A model generated the notes under the pieces. That model had not been told where the DNA came from, ran no database searches, and was given only the letters and a program-made list of their open reading frames with translations. Positions 1-6,173 of a stretch of DNA of 13,042 nt are shown piece by piece. The stretch spans positions 1-13,042 of the forward strand of contig JAZRDN010000056.1 of NCBI GenBank assembly GCA_045660295.1, given 5' to 3'. The first letter of the stretch is position 1. Every line of letters begins with the position of its first letter. The position numbers and the translations under genes were made by a program. Origin of the DNA: RGIG8775 sp045660295 (GTDB lineage: Bacteria; Bacillota; Clostridia; Oscillospirales; CAG-272).

Positions 1-38
1 TCAAGTGTCATATGCTTGTTTCGCTTTTCGTAGTTCAT
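1..38 (-). CDS. Start of a minus-strand gene, 5' end only (possibly an IS30-like transposase)
   Basis: Reading leftward, an ATG at 38 opens a frame giving MNYEKRNKHMTL before the window ends. A strong Shine-Dalgarno (AAAAGGAGG, minus strand, 56-48) lies 9 nt upstream, so this is very likely a real gene start. Twelve residues cannot fix a function. The pattern of short basic start followed by KHMTL recalls the N-terminus of IS30-family transposases of Firmicutes, where a 'hMTLeeR' motif precedes the helix-turn-helix. That resemblance is from memory and is weak. The repeat-rich upstream sequence (about 58-124) would fit an insertion-sequence end. Any other short-N-terminus protein remains possible. 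Confidence 0.6.
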   Translation of the reverse strand, partial: MNYEKRNKHMTL

Positions 39-64
39 AGTCTGGAACCTCCTTTTCCCAGACT
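39..64 (-). promoter_or_regulatory. Hairpin carrying the Shine-Dalgarno of the left-edge gene in its loop
   Basis: The 7-bp arms AGTCTGG (39-45) and CCAGACT (58-64) are perfectly complementary. The 12-nt loop (46-57) holds the GGAGG of the left-edge gene, and the stem ends directly against its ATG. In the mRNA this would clamp the start codon region while showing the ribosome binding site in the loop. Such an arrangement could damp translation, as is known for some transposase genes; that role is inferred. Confidence 0.5.
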
Positions 65-93
65 AAATTCTACCACAAAATCTTTCCCACACT

Positions 94-124
94 AAATTCC
101 ACTTCAAATTCCACTGTGGAATTT
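94..124. repeat. AT-rich direct repeats and palindrome upstream of the left-edge gene
   Basis: Two adjacent 12-mers, AAATTCCACTTC (94-105) and AAATTCCACTGT (106-117), run into a palindrome with 9-bp arms AAATTCCAC (106-114) and GTGGAATTT (116-124) around one T. Related words (ACTAAATTCTACCAC at 62-76, ACTAAATTCCAC at 91-102) lie nearby. This could be the terminal region of an insertion sequence or an operator for the leftward gene. It lies outside the asd promoter. Confidence 0.45.
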
Positions 125-177
125 ACTTTGGGAATTCACTATTTATAAAGAATTTATCTGAAAATTGCGTAACCTAC

Positions 178-206
178 TTGATTTTTATTGAATATTGTGG
201 TATCAT
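178..206 (+). promoter_or_regulatory. Sigma-A-type promoter for asd
   Basis: The -35 TTGATT (178-183) and -10 TATCAT (201-206) are spaced by exactly 17 nt, and TGG just before the -10 forms an extended -10. Transcription would begin near 213, leaving a leader of about 30 nt before the asd start. Confidence 0.7.
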
Positions 207-244
207 AAGTTATTATTATTTCTATTCGAAAATGAGGTTCAGTT

Positions 245-1318
245 ATGGAAAAGATGAAAGTCGGAGTTGTGGGCGCGACAGGTATGGTTGGTCAGCGTTT
301 CCTTACACTCCTTGAAAATCACCCCTACTTTGAGGTGGTGGCACTTGCCGCTTCCGCACGTTCCGCGGGAAAGAGCTATAAAGAGGCTGTGGGCGAAAGA
401 TGGAAGATGACAACGCCCATGCCCGAAAAATTTGCCGATATGGTGGTTTATGACGCGCAGAATATTGAGGAGATGAAGAAGTGTAGCTTCGTTTTCTGTG
501 CTGTTGATATGAAGAAGGACGAGATCAGAGCGCTTGAGGAAGCATACGCAAAGGCTGAGATTCCCGTGGTTTCCAATAACTCGGCACACCGTTGGACTCC
601 CGACGTGCCTATGGTTATCCCCGAAATCAACGACGCTCACCTTGAGGTAATTGAAGCGCAGAGAAAGAGACTCGGCACAAAGCGCGGCTTTATCGCGGTA
701 AAGCCCAACTGCTCTATCCAGTCTTACGTTCCCGCTATCACTCCCTTGCTTAAGTATAAGCCTTCTGTCATTCTCGCTACGACATATCAGGCGATCTCGG
801 GTGCGGGTAAGACCTTCCGCGAGTGGCCCGAAATGATAGATAACGTTATTCCTTATATCGGCGGCGAGGAAGAGAAGAGCGAGCAGGAGCCTCTTAAGAT
901 ATGGGGCCACGTTGAGAACGGCGAAGTCGTAAAGGCTGACGCTCCCCTCATTACGACCCAGTGTATCCGCGTTCCCGTAAGCGACGGCCATACCGCGGCT
1001 GTGTTCGTAAAGTTTGAGAATAAGCCCACAAAGGAAGAAATTATCAAGGCGTGGGCAGAGTATCAGGGTAAGGCACAGGAGCTTGATCTCCCCAGCGCGC
1101 CCAAGCAGTTTGTTACATATTTTGAGGAAGATAACCGCCCGCAGGCAAAGCTTGACCGCGATATTTACGGCGGTATGGGTATTACCCTTGGCAGACTTCG
1201 TGAGGACACGGTTTTCGACTATAAGTTTGTCGGACTTTCACATAATACTCTCCGCGGCGCGGCAGGCGGCGCTGTGCTCATTGCGGAGCTTCTCTACAAG
1301 CTTGGTTACTTTAACTAA
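245..1318 (+). CDS. asd: Aspartate-semialdehyde dehydrogenase, archaeal/fungal-type
   Basis: This cytoplasmic enzyme makes aspartate-4-semialdehyde from aspartyl-4-phosphate with NADPH, at the branch point to diaminopimelate/lysine, threonine and methionine. The 357 residues match the family length. A nucleotide-binding GATGMVG loop sits at 10-16. The catalytic cysteine is C156 in KPNCS, with Q159 close by. ISGAGKT at 184-190 and R242 with H249 in RVPVSDGH complete the expected active-site set. The long form with GERWKM and KPNCS resembles the archaeal/fungal branch rather than the E. coli type (family knowledge). The start at 245 is favoured by TGAGG at 233-237, 7 nt upstream. An internal ATG at 254 is too far from that site. 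It is followed closely by a tRNA gene on the same strand, and no other lysine-pathway gene is in view. Confidence 0.96.
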   Translation: MEKMKVGVVGATGMVGQRFLTLLENHPYFEVVALAASARSAGKSYKEAVGERWKMTTPMPEKFADMVVYDAQNIEEMKKCSFVFCAVDMKKDEIRALEEAYAKAEIPVVSNNSAHRWTPDVPMVIPEINDAHLEVIEAQRKRLGTKRGFIAVKPNCSIQSYVPAITPLLKYKPSVILATTYQAISGAGKTFREWPEMIDNVIPYIGGEEEKSEQEPLKIWGHVENGEVVKADAPLITTQCIRVPVSDGHTAAVFVKFENKPTKEEIIKAWAEYQGKAQELDLPSAPKQFVTYFEEDNRPQAKLDRDIYGGMGITLGRLREDTVFDYKFVGLSHNTLRGAAGGAVLIAELLYKLGYFN

Positions 1319-1326
1319 ATAATTTA

Positions 1327-1347
1327 CGGGTTGCCGTTGGCAACCCG
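1327..1347 (+). other. Hairpin between asd and tRNA-Leu
   Basis: A perfect 9-bp stem (CGGGTTGCC at 1327-1335, GGCAACCCG at 1339-1347) with a GTT loop lies 8 nt after the asd stop and 4 nt before the tRNA. It has no T-tract, so it is more likely a processing or 3'-end stabilising structure than an intrinsic terminator. Its position suggests asd and the tRNA are read on one transcript. Confidence 0.55.
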
Positions 1348-1351
1348 CCAC

Positions 1352-1435
1352 GCGGGCGTGGCGGAATTGGCAGACGCGCCAGACTTAGGATCTGGTGTTT
1401 TACACGTGCAGGTTCAAGTCCTGTCGCCCGCACCA
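1352..1435 (+). tRNA. tRNA-Leu (anticodon UAG), CCA encoded
   Basis: The acceptor arms GCGGGCG (1352-1358) and CGCCCGC (1425-1431) pair fully and are followed by A and the encoded CCA (1433-1435). The anticodon stem CCAGA/TCTGG frames the loop CTTAGGA, giving TAG at 1386-1388, which reads CUA-type leucine codons. A class II variable arm (about 12 nt, 1396-1407) and a T-arm with GGTTCAAGTCC support a leucine tRNA. Total length is 84 nt. No clear own promoter is seen, so it may be co-transcribed with asd. Confidence 0.96.
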
Positions 1436-1473
1436 AAAAGGAAAGAGAGTGCAACGCACTCTCTTTCCTTTTT
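1436..1473 (+). terminator. Intrinsic terminator after tRNA-Leu
   Basis: A near-perfect long stem (arms 1435-1452 and 1456-1473) closes on a 3-nt AAC loop and ends in TTTTT. It begins directly at the tRNA CCA end, so it ends the asd/tRNA transcript. Confidence 0.9.
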
Positions 1474-1498
1474 GACACGAGATTATATATTGAACCGT

Positions 1499-1566
1499 CG
1501 TCTCCGTAGGAGACGAAAGGCTTGCGCTTTGCCATATTTCCGATACCGCATAATTTACCGCAAGCC
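1499..1566. other. Two back-to-back hairpins in the tRNA-downstream spacer
   Basis: Hairpin one has 7-bp arms CGTCTCC (1499-1505) and GGAGACG (1509-1515) with a GTA loop. Hairpin two has 8-bp arms GGCTTGCG (1519-1526) and CGCAAGCC (1559-1566) around a 32-nt loop. They lie between the tRNA terminator and a second copy of the tRNA 3' end. They could be a REP-like repeat, a structured small RNA or the remnant of an inserted element. No coding frame is convincing here. Confidence 0.4.
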
Positions 1567-1597
1567 AGGTTCGTAAGTCCTGTCGCCCGCACCAAAA
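1567..1597 (+). repeat. Duplicated tRNA-Leu 3' end (attachment-site-like)
   Basis: From 1575 on, a 23-nt run beginning AAGTCCTGTCGCCCGCACCA repeats the tRNA-Leu 3' end (1417-1435 plus following As) exactly. It is preceded by AGGTTC as in the tRNA T-arm but with GT inserted after it. No matching 5' tRNA half exists upstream, so it is not a functional tRNA. A repeated tRNA 3' end is the classical mark left by tRNA-targeting integrases. The roughly 160-bp spacing makes it a scar or local duplication rather than an intact island. Confidence 0.6.
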
Positions 1598-1625
1598 GGA
1601 ACTGACCCGTGGGTCAGTTCCTTTT
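1594..1625. terminator. Bidirectional terminator between the tRNA region and the G3E operon
   Basis: The arms AAAAGGAACTGACCC (1594-1608) and GGGTCAGTTCCTTTT (1611-1625) form a strong stem with A-tract and T-tract on either side. It lies 12 nt beyond the stop of the leftward G3E operon and would terminate that operon as well as rightward read-through. Confidence 0.8.
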
Positions 1626-1637
1626 GTGATTAAATTT

Positions 1638-2591
1638 TTAAGCGTAGGTTACTACCTCTACCTCGGGGGCGTCGGTGCGAGCTACCGAGGTAGCCTTGAG
1701 GACAGGGCCCTTGTTTTGGTAAAGGGAGTGCTTTTTAAGCTCTATCTTGGCGGTTATCATTACCCAAGACTCGGTCTCAAAGAATGCGGCGCCGTTGTAT
1801 TCGCATACAAGACCCGAGAAGGCGGTGTCATCGATACAACAGGTCATTATCTTTCGTCCGACCACCATTTCACTTGTGCGGAGCTTGGGGTTTTTAACTA
1901 CCATTCCCTTGAATTTTACGGTCTTTCCGTTGTATTGCTCGAGATTTTCGCCCATGTCTCTGTACCAAAGGGCGAAGTCGGTGTCGGCTATCTCAATTAT
2001 CGGAGCGTTTACGTCAAAGGGCAGGGGATCTATTATCTCATCGCGCTCGATAGTTCCGTCGGGGTGGTCGTAAACGATGTCAGCACCGCGTGATACCGCG
2101 CGCACCAGCTTGTGAAGCGGCATTATATCCGAGCCGTTGGGAACTCGGTTGAAGATAGCCAGATCACAGCTTTGGAGCTTGTCTACCACCAAGGTACGCA
2201 TGTTGGCGTTGTAGGTGAGAATTGTTGAGGAGTCGAAAAACGCGAATTCCTGAACTACGCCCCAGTCGGCGGGGAGATTGCGGTAGATGTTGTCAAGCAT
2301 CCACATTCCGTTGTATTCCACCAGCACCTGATCGATGTTGCGCCCCTCGGCGAAGGACGCAAGCAGGGCGGGGGAGATGTCCTCCTCGTCCTCTATCTTT
2401 GCCATGAAAACATTTTCAGAGGCGAACATTGAGGGATCGTATTCCTCCTCGCCCTCCTCGCAAACGATGATAAGAGTGGATTTACCCGCCATGAAATCGG
2501 GATTTTGAAGTGACTCGTTTACAAATTTAGTTTTGCCCGCGTCGAGAAATCCCGTGAAAATGTATACGGGAGTGGGTCTTTTCTGAAACAT
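1638..2591 (-). CDS. G3E-type P-loop GTPase with DUF1980/TIGR03943-like C-terminal domain
   Basis: The 317-residue cytoplasmic protein opens with a Walker A motif GFLDAGKT (14-21), placing it in the CobW/UreG/HypB/YciC metal-chaperone GTPase class. It departs from that class in three places. It has no CxCC metal motif, EYNGMW (92-97) stands where EPSG is expected, and NRVPN (148-152) replaces the usual NKxD guanine-specificity motif. From about residue 218 (YNGKTVKFKGMVV) through CC at 251-252 to VMITAKI it resembles the C-terminal domain of TIGR03943/YcgQ proteins, usually linked to membrane permeases of metal or thiol stress loci. The start is fixed by AAGGAGG just upstream (2602-2596). Its ATG lies 9 nt past the stop of the His-rich G3E gene, so the two form an operon. 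A role with that protein in metal delivery is inferred; the substrate metal is unknown. Confidence 0.8.
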   Translation of the reverse strand: MFQKRPTPVYIFTGFLDAGKTKFVNESLQNPDFMAGKSTLIIVCEEGEEEYDPSMFASENVFMAKIEDEEDISPALLASFAEGRNIDQVLVEYNGMWMLDNIYRNLPADWGVVQEFAFFDSSTILTYNANMRTLVVDKLQSCDLAIFNRVPNGSDIMPLHKLVRAVSRGADIVYDHPDGTIERDEIIDPLPFDVNAPIIEIADTDFALWYRDMGENLEQYNGKTVKFKGMVVKNPKLRTSEMVVGRKIMTCCIDDTAFSGLVCEYNGAAFFETESWVMITAKIELKKHSLYQNKGPVLKATSVARTDAPEVEVVTYA

Positions 2592-2600
2592 AGCTCCTCC

Positions 2601-3827
2601 TTATTTAACGCCGAAAAGCTCAGCAAGCTCCTCGTTGTCGAGCTTTGATCCGATCACGCAGATCCTTCCGATAACGTCGGGCGTACCGATGCGCACGTTT
2701 GCTTCCTCGGGAACGTAGTCAAAGTGTATCCACTTTCCGTCCTCACCCGCAACTATCCCCTTGGCGCGGAGAACGATTCCGTATTTGCTCTTTTCAAGCG
2801 AGTCGAGAATTGATTTTATGCCGTCAAGCGTAAACTTTTTGGCGGTTTCCTTGCCCCAGTTGGAGAAAACGTCGTCTGCGTGATGATGTCCGTGGTGGTC
2901 GTGGTCATGGTGGCAGGAGCAGTTGGGGTCGTCACATTCGTGCTCATGATGATGTTCGTGTTCGTGGCAGTGACACTCCTCACCGTGCTCGTGGTGATGC
3001 TCATGCTCATGCTCGTGGTGATGCTCGTGGCAGTGACATTCCTCACCGTGCTCGTGGTGATGCTCGTGCTCGTGCTTATGGTGATGCTCGTGGCAGTGAC
3101 ATTCCTCACCGTGCTCGTGGTGATGCTCGTGCTCGTGCTCATGATGATGCTCGTGGCAGTGACACTCCTCGCCGTGCTCATGGTGATGCTCGTGCGCCTC
3201 CTCCTCAAGCTCATGAAGCTCGTCCGCAAGTGTGCGGGCGTTTTCCATAGCCGAGAGTATCAGCTTGCCGTCAAGCTCGTCCCACGGGGTGGTGATGATA
3301 GCCGCTTCGCCGTTCTTTTCGCGGAGAAGTGCCAATGCGGTCGCCAGCTTTTCATCGCTTATTCCGCTTGTGCGGCTTAAGATTATAGCGCCAGCGTGTT
3401 CTATCTGGTCGTTGTAAAATTCACCGAAATTCTTCATGTATATCTTGCACTTGGAAGCGTCGGCAACGGCAACCGCGCTGTTAAGCGTCACTTCGCTTGT
3501 GCATACGTCCTCTACCGCCTTGATAACGTCGGAGAGCTTGCCTACGCCCGATGGTTCGATAAGAATTCTGTCGGGAGCAAAGTCAGCGATCACTTTTTTC
3601 AGCGCCTTTCCGAAGTCGCCGACCAGACTGCAGCAGATGCAACCGCTGTTCATTTCGGTTATCTCTACGCCCGCGTCTTTAAGAAATCCGCCGTCGATGC
3701 CTATTTCGCCGAATTCGTTCTCAATAAGAACGGCCTTCTCGCCCGCGTATGCTTCGACAAGCAGTTTTTTTATGAGAGTTGTTTTTCCCGCACCCAAGAA
3801 GCCCGAGAATACGTCGATTTTTGTCAT
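2601..3827 (-). CDS. CobW/YciC-family GTP-binding metallochaperone with His-rich repeat tract
   Basis: This 408-residue cytoplasmic protein has Walker A GFLGAGKTT (9-17), ENEFGE (36-41), the metal-binding CxCC (C63, C65, C66) and EPSG (91-94). SRT (151-153) stands where NKxD is expected. Residues 212-316 are a metal-binding insert of His, Glu and Cys built on about four copies of a 21-residue unit containing GEECHCHEHHH. A CobW C-terminal domain follows (about 320-408). In YciC/COG0523 proteins such His tracts bind zinc or other transition metals, and the GTPase hands metal to client proteins, often under zinc limitation. It has its own promoter (3895-3867, minus) and a Shine-Dalgarno AAGGAAA, and leads a two-gene operon. 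No Zur box is evident upstream. Zinc is the likeliest metal, but nickel or cobalt cannot be excluded. Confidence 0.9.
   Translation of the reverse strand: MTKIDVFSGFLGAGKTTLIKKLLVEAYAGEKAVLIENEFGEIGIDGGFLKDAGVEITEMNSGCICCSLVGDFGKALKKVIADFAPDRILIEPSGVGKLSDVIKAVEDVCTSEVTLNSAVAVADASKCKIYMKNFGEFYNDQIEHAGAIILSRTSGISDEKLATALALLREKNGEAAIITTPWDELDGKLILSAMENARTLADELHELEEEAHEHHHEHGEECHCHEHHHEHEHEHHHEHGEECHCHEHHHKHEHEHHHEHGEECHCHEHHHEHEHEHHHEHGEECHCHEHEHHHEHECDDPNCSCHHDHDHHGHHHADDVFSNWGKETAKKFTLDGIKSILDSLEKSKYGIVLRAKGIVAGEDGKWIHFDYVPEEANVRIGTPDVIGRICVIGSKLDNEELAELFGVK
2943..3194 (-). repeat. In-frame 63-bp tandem repeat encoding the His/Cys/Glu tract
   Basis: Four copies of a 63-bp (21-codon) unit are marked by the GEEC glycine at residues 219, 240, 261 and 282. 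Copies differ by few bases (for example one H-to-K style change at residue 251). Because the unit is a multiple of three, gain or loss of copies keeps the frame, so the length of the metal-binding tract can vary between strains. Confidence 0.85.
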
Positions 3828-3866
3828 TTTATTGTTTCCTTTCGTGTTTGATTTTTCACCTTATAT

Positions 3867-3895
3867 ATTGTACCACTATTTGGCTTAAATTTCAA
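3867..3895 (-). promoter_or_regulatory. Sigma-A-type promoter of the G3E operon
   Basis: On the minus strand TTGAAA (3895-3890) and TACAAT (3872-3867) are separated by 17 nt, with TGG directly before the -10. Transcription would start near 3860, about 33 nt before the ATG at 3827. Confidence 0.8.
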
Positions 3896-3915
3896 CACTC
3901 TTTTCCGATTTTTCT

Positions 3916-3955
3916 AAAAAATGGGGAGACTGTCCCGTGGGACAGTCTCCTTTTT
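3916..3955. terminator. Terminator downstream of the CvpA-like gene
   Basis: The arms GGAGACTGTCCC (3925-3936) and GGGACAGTCTCC (3939-3950) form a 12-bp stem, with TTTTT on the right and AAAAAA on the left, so it can act in both directions. Its biological job is to end the leftward transcript of the 3969-5939 gene before the G3E promoter. Its core is nearly the same as that of the terminator at 1594-1625. Confidence 0.8.
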
Positions 3956-3968
3956 ACTTGTTATCGGT

Positions 3969-5939
3969 TTACCATTCCTCTACCCAGTCGGGAATGTCGT
4001 GAATTCCCATGAATTCCATGATATCCTCAAGAGGAATGTCCTTGTCGGGATATGCCTCGAGAGTGAAGGTGTCAACCGAGAAGATAGCTACGACCTGCAT
4101 GGAAGCGGGCTTGAGAAGCCAATCTATACCGGGTGTTTCATAAGCCTTGGGAGGAAGATTTTCCTCAACACCTGCCGCGAGGGCGTCCGCAAGGTACTCG
4201 ACCTTCTGTACGTAAGTCATCGAAGGATTGTTCTGAACCTCATTGAGATAACTGTAGAGACCGCTTCTGATAAGTCCGTATATCCAAGAGTAATCCTCGG
4301 AGGTCACGTCGAATCTGGAGGAGAGCATACCAAGAGCCGTAGACTTGATAAGGTTGAAGAGCTCTACGTCCTTGCTGAGCTGCTCACCCTTGTCAGCAAT
4401 GCTTCCACCGTTGATAAGAGAACCGATAAGACCTGTGTTGGTCGTATCCTTACCTTCTTCCTTGGGGTCGGTTTCGGTCTCGGGGGCTACTGTGGTCTCG
4501 GGAGCTACTGTGGTCTCGGGAGCCACTGTTGTTTCGGGAGCCACTGTTGTTTCGGGAGCTACATTGGTTTCCGTTGCGTTTGTGGTGTCGTCGCCGGGCT
4601 TGGGAGGCTCGGGTTTATCTTCGCCGGGCTTGGGAGGCTCGGGCTTATCCTCACCGGGCTTGGGGGGCTCGGGTTTATCCTCACCGGGCTTGGGAGGCTC
4701 GGGCTTATCCTCACCGGGCTTGGGGGGCTCGGGCTTATCCTCGCCGGGCTTGGGAGGCTCGGGCTTATCTTCACCGGGGATGGGGGCTTCGGGCTTATCG
4801 CCGTTATTCTTCTTTTCTTCCTTCTCGCGGAGTTCCTTTGTTCTGGAAGGCTCTACGGGAGGTTCGCCGAACCAAAGCTGAATGGTTTCGGTAAGTTCTT
4901 TGTCAGAGGACTCGGCAATCTCGGTAAAGATACCGGAAAGCTGGGGAACTATAGAGCCTATGGTCTCGGCGTGAGCCGTTACGGAAGAAAGAGCCTTTGT
5001 TACAGACTCGCTATCCATCTGGGCAACTGCCTTGGACGCTTCTTTTACCACTGTGGATATGAACTGAGAGTGCTCAGTGTTAGCACCGACAGCCGCAACC
5101 ACGTTAAGATAAGCCGAAACGCTGTCGTTGGGGTTATCCTCGATAGAAGCCTTGAAGGAAGCTATACCGTCGCCCGCAGCGGCGATAACGTTTGAAAGCT
5201 CTCTCTGAGCCGACTGCTCGGAGCCTACTATTTTATAATCGTTGGAGAGCACCGTGAATACAACAAGCGCGTTACGAAGCTTCTTAACGCTTATGTCGTT
5301 CTTGCGCTGACCGTAGTGATTGCCGTTGTTGTCGTCCTTTTTGAGCTGTCCGTTGGGATTTGCGTATACCACTGTTGTGTCGTCTGTCTCCTCCTGTGAG
5401 AAGAACGCCTCATCAATAAGCTCAAGGGTCTCAACAGGTGTGTTTGCAAGCACCGATGCGGCAAATGTTACAGGCGCGAAAAGCGCGAATATCATAACTA
5501 CCGACGAAACGAGACCTACGGCAGCACCCAGCCACTTGCTTGTCTTGGGCGCGAGCTCTTTTTTGAAGAGTCCTACTATCTTTGTGGATATCAGCTTGAA
5601 GCAGATGAGAGTTATAAGCTGAACGAGACCAAAGAAGATAGCGAAAATAATGGGTGTGAGCAGTGCGGTTGCAAGGCTCTGAACAATAACCTCAAGCTGA
5701 GGGTTAGCCTTGACCACCTCGTTTACCGTGTCGTTGTAGAAGGTTCTTGCGAACTCTAAAAGCGTAGCGGCTACCGAGTCGGATATCGACTGGGCGATAA
5801 AGAACGACGCAACCGCGATTATGGCGAGATACGCAAGTCTTACGGATGCTCTGCCAAAGCCTCTCTTGTATCCGATGAAGGCACCGAGAACAAGTATTGC
5901 GGCTGTGAGCGCGTAGATGAGTGTGATAATGGCTGTCAT
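3969..5939 (-). CDS. CvpA-like four-TM membrane protein with Pro-rich repeat linker and C-terminal extracytoplasmic domain
   Basis: The 656-residue protein begins with a CvpA-like membrane region. TM1 is at about 4-24, followed by GYKRGFGRAS; TM2 is at 31-52, TM3 at about 90-116 and TM4 at about 136-164. The rest (165-656) is hydrophilic and probably lies on one face of the membrane, most likely outside. It holds helical stretches (about 180-370), seven 10-residue units of the PEPPKPGEDK type (381-450), five VAPETT units (459-488) and a final domain of about 160 residues rich in Leu and Tyr. CvpA proteins are linked to envelope functions and colicin V export in E. coli; the large repeat-bearing tail is not typical and its function is unknown. 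The Shine-Dalgarno AAGGAGAG lies 5 nt before the ATG. It is transcribed alone from a consensus promoter and ends at the 3916-3955 terminator. Confidence 0.75.
   Translation of the reverse strand: MTAIITLIYALTAAILVLGAFIGYKRGFGRASVRLAYLAIIAVASFFIAQSISDSVAATLLEFARTFYNDTVNEVVKANPQLEVIVQSLATALLTPIIFAIFFGLVQLITLICFKLISTKIVGLFKKELAPKTSKWLGAAVGLVSSVVMIFALFAPVTFAASVLANTPVETLELIDEAFFSQEETDDTTVVYANPNGQLKKDDNNGNHYGQRKNDISVKKLRNALVVFTVLSNDYKIVGSEQSAQRELSNVIAAAGDGIASFKASIEDNPNDSVSAYLNVVAAVGANTEHSQFISTVVKEASKAVAQMDSESVTKALSSVTAHAETIGSIVPQLSGIFTEIAESSDKELTETIQLWFGEPPVEPSRTKELREKEEKKNNGDKPEAPIPGEDKPEPPKPGEDKPEPPKPGEDKPEPPKPGEDKPEPPKPGEDKPEPPKPGEDKPEPPKPGDDTTNATETNVAPETTVAPETTVAPETTVAPETTVAPETETDPKEEGKDTTNTGLIGSLINGGSIADKGEQLSKDVELFNLIKSTALGMLSSRFDVTSEDYSWIYGLIRSGLYSYLNEVQNNPSMTYVQKVEYLADALAAGVEENLPPKAYETPGIDWLLKPASMQVVAIFSVDTFTLEAYPDKDIPLEDIMEFMGIHDIPDWVEEW
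4477..4566 (-). repeat. 18-bp tandem repeat encoding VAPETT units
   Basis: Five consecutive 18-bp units encode the hexapeptide VAPETT (the outermost deviate slightly). Pro/Thr/Glu-rich runs like this commonly act as extended, often exposed linkers in Gram-positive surface proteins. Confidence 0.85.
4591..4800 (-). repeat. 30-bp tandem repeat encoding PEPPKPGEDK units
   Basis: Seven contiguous 30-bp units fill 4591-4800. Six are near identical (only silent changes such as TTTATC/CTTATC and GGAGG/GGGGG), and the one at 4771-4800 is degenerate (PEAPIP). The unit is a multiple of three and has no unique spacers, so it is a protein-coding minisatellite and not CRISPR. Confidence 0.9.
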
Positions 5940-5979
5940 GTTACTCTCCTTAAAATAGAATTTTAGTCAGTCTTGTTTC

Positions 5980-6007
5980 TGCGGAAAATGTTTACTATAC
6001 TTCCGCA
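5980..6007 (-). promoter_or_regulatory. 5'-end stem-loop in the CvpA-like mRNA leader
   Basis: The 7-bp arms TGCGGAA (5980-5986) and TTCCGCA (6001-6007) enclose a 14-nt loop. The predicted transcription start (about 6006, minus strand) falls on the outer arm, so the hairpin would sit at the very 5' end of the mRNA, a place where stems protect against RNase J and other 5'-dependent decay. Confidence 0.5.
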
Positions 6008-6012
6008 TTTCC

Positions 6013-6041
6013 ATTATAATACTTTATTTCTGTTTTGTCAA
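6013..6041 (-). promoter_or_regulatory. Perfect-consensus sigma-A promoter of the CvpA-like gene
   Basis: On the minus strand TTGACA (6041-6036) and TATAAT (6018-6013) match both consensus hexamers exactly with a 17-nt spacer. The leader is about 67 nt. Confidence 0.9.
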
Positions 6042-6120
6042 CGACTTTTTAATTATTACTTAAATAATGTAGCAATGTGCAAACTTCACACAGTTTTCAG
6101 CGGCTTTTTCGGTGGATATG

Positions 6121-6150
6121 CCAAAAGCCCTCCCGTTTTCGGGAGGGCTT
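6121..6150 (-). terminator. Terminator of the AbrB-type regulator gene
   Basis: The 11-bp stem AAGCCCTCCCG/CGGGAGGGCTT (6125-6135, 6140-6150) with a TTTT loop is followed on the minus strand by TTTTGG. It lies 23 nt beyond the regulator stop codon. Confidence 0.85.
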
Positions 6151-6173
6151 GATAGAACCGGTGAATTTGAGTC

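Noticed and set aside
1331..1576. Short frame covering the tRNA and its terminator
   Set aside because: It runs through a complete tRNA-Leu; products of this kind are a well-known annotation artefact.
2880..3380. Val/Leu/Met-rich frame on the plus strand that looks like a membrane protein
   Set aside because: Complement of the His-repeat region; hydrophobic only because GTG/ATG/CTC codons mirror CAC/CAT/GAG.
3828..3900. Possible Zur or Fur operator upstream of the G3E operon
   Set aside because: No palindrome resembling the known Zur or Fur boxes was found around the promoter.
4591..4800. Regular 30-bp repeats resembling a CRISPR array
   Set aside because: Units are contiguous with no spacers and encode an in-frame peptide repeat.
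3921..5195. 424-codon open frame on the plus strand
   Set aside because: It is the antisense of the CvpA-like gene; its Gly/Leu repeats are simply the complement of the PEPPKPGEDK repeats, and the opposite strand has promoter, ribosome site and terminator.
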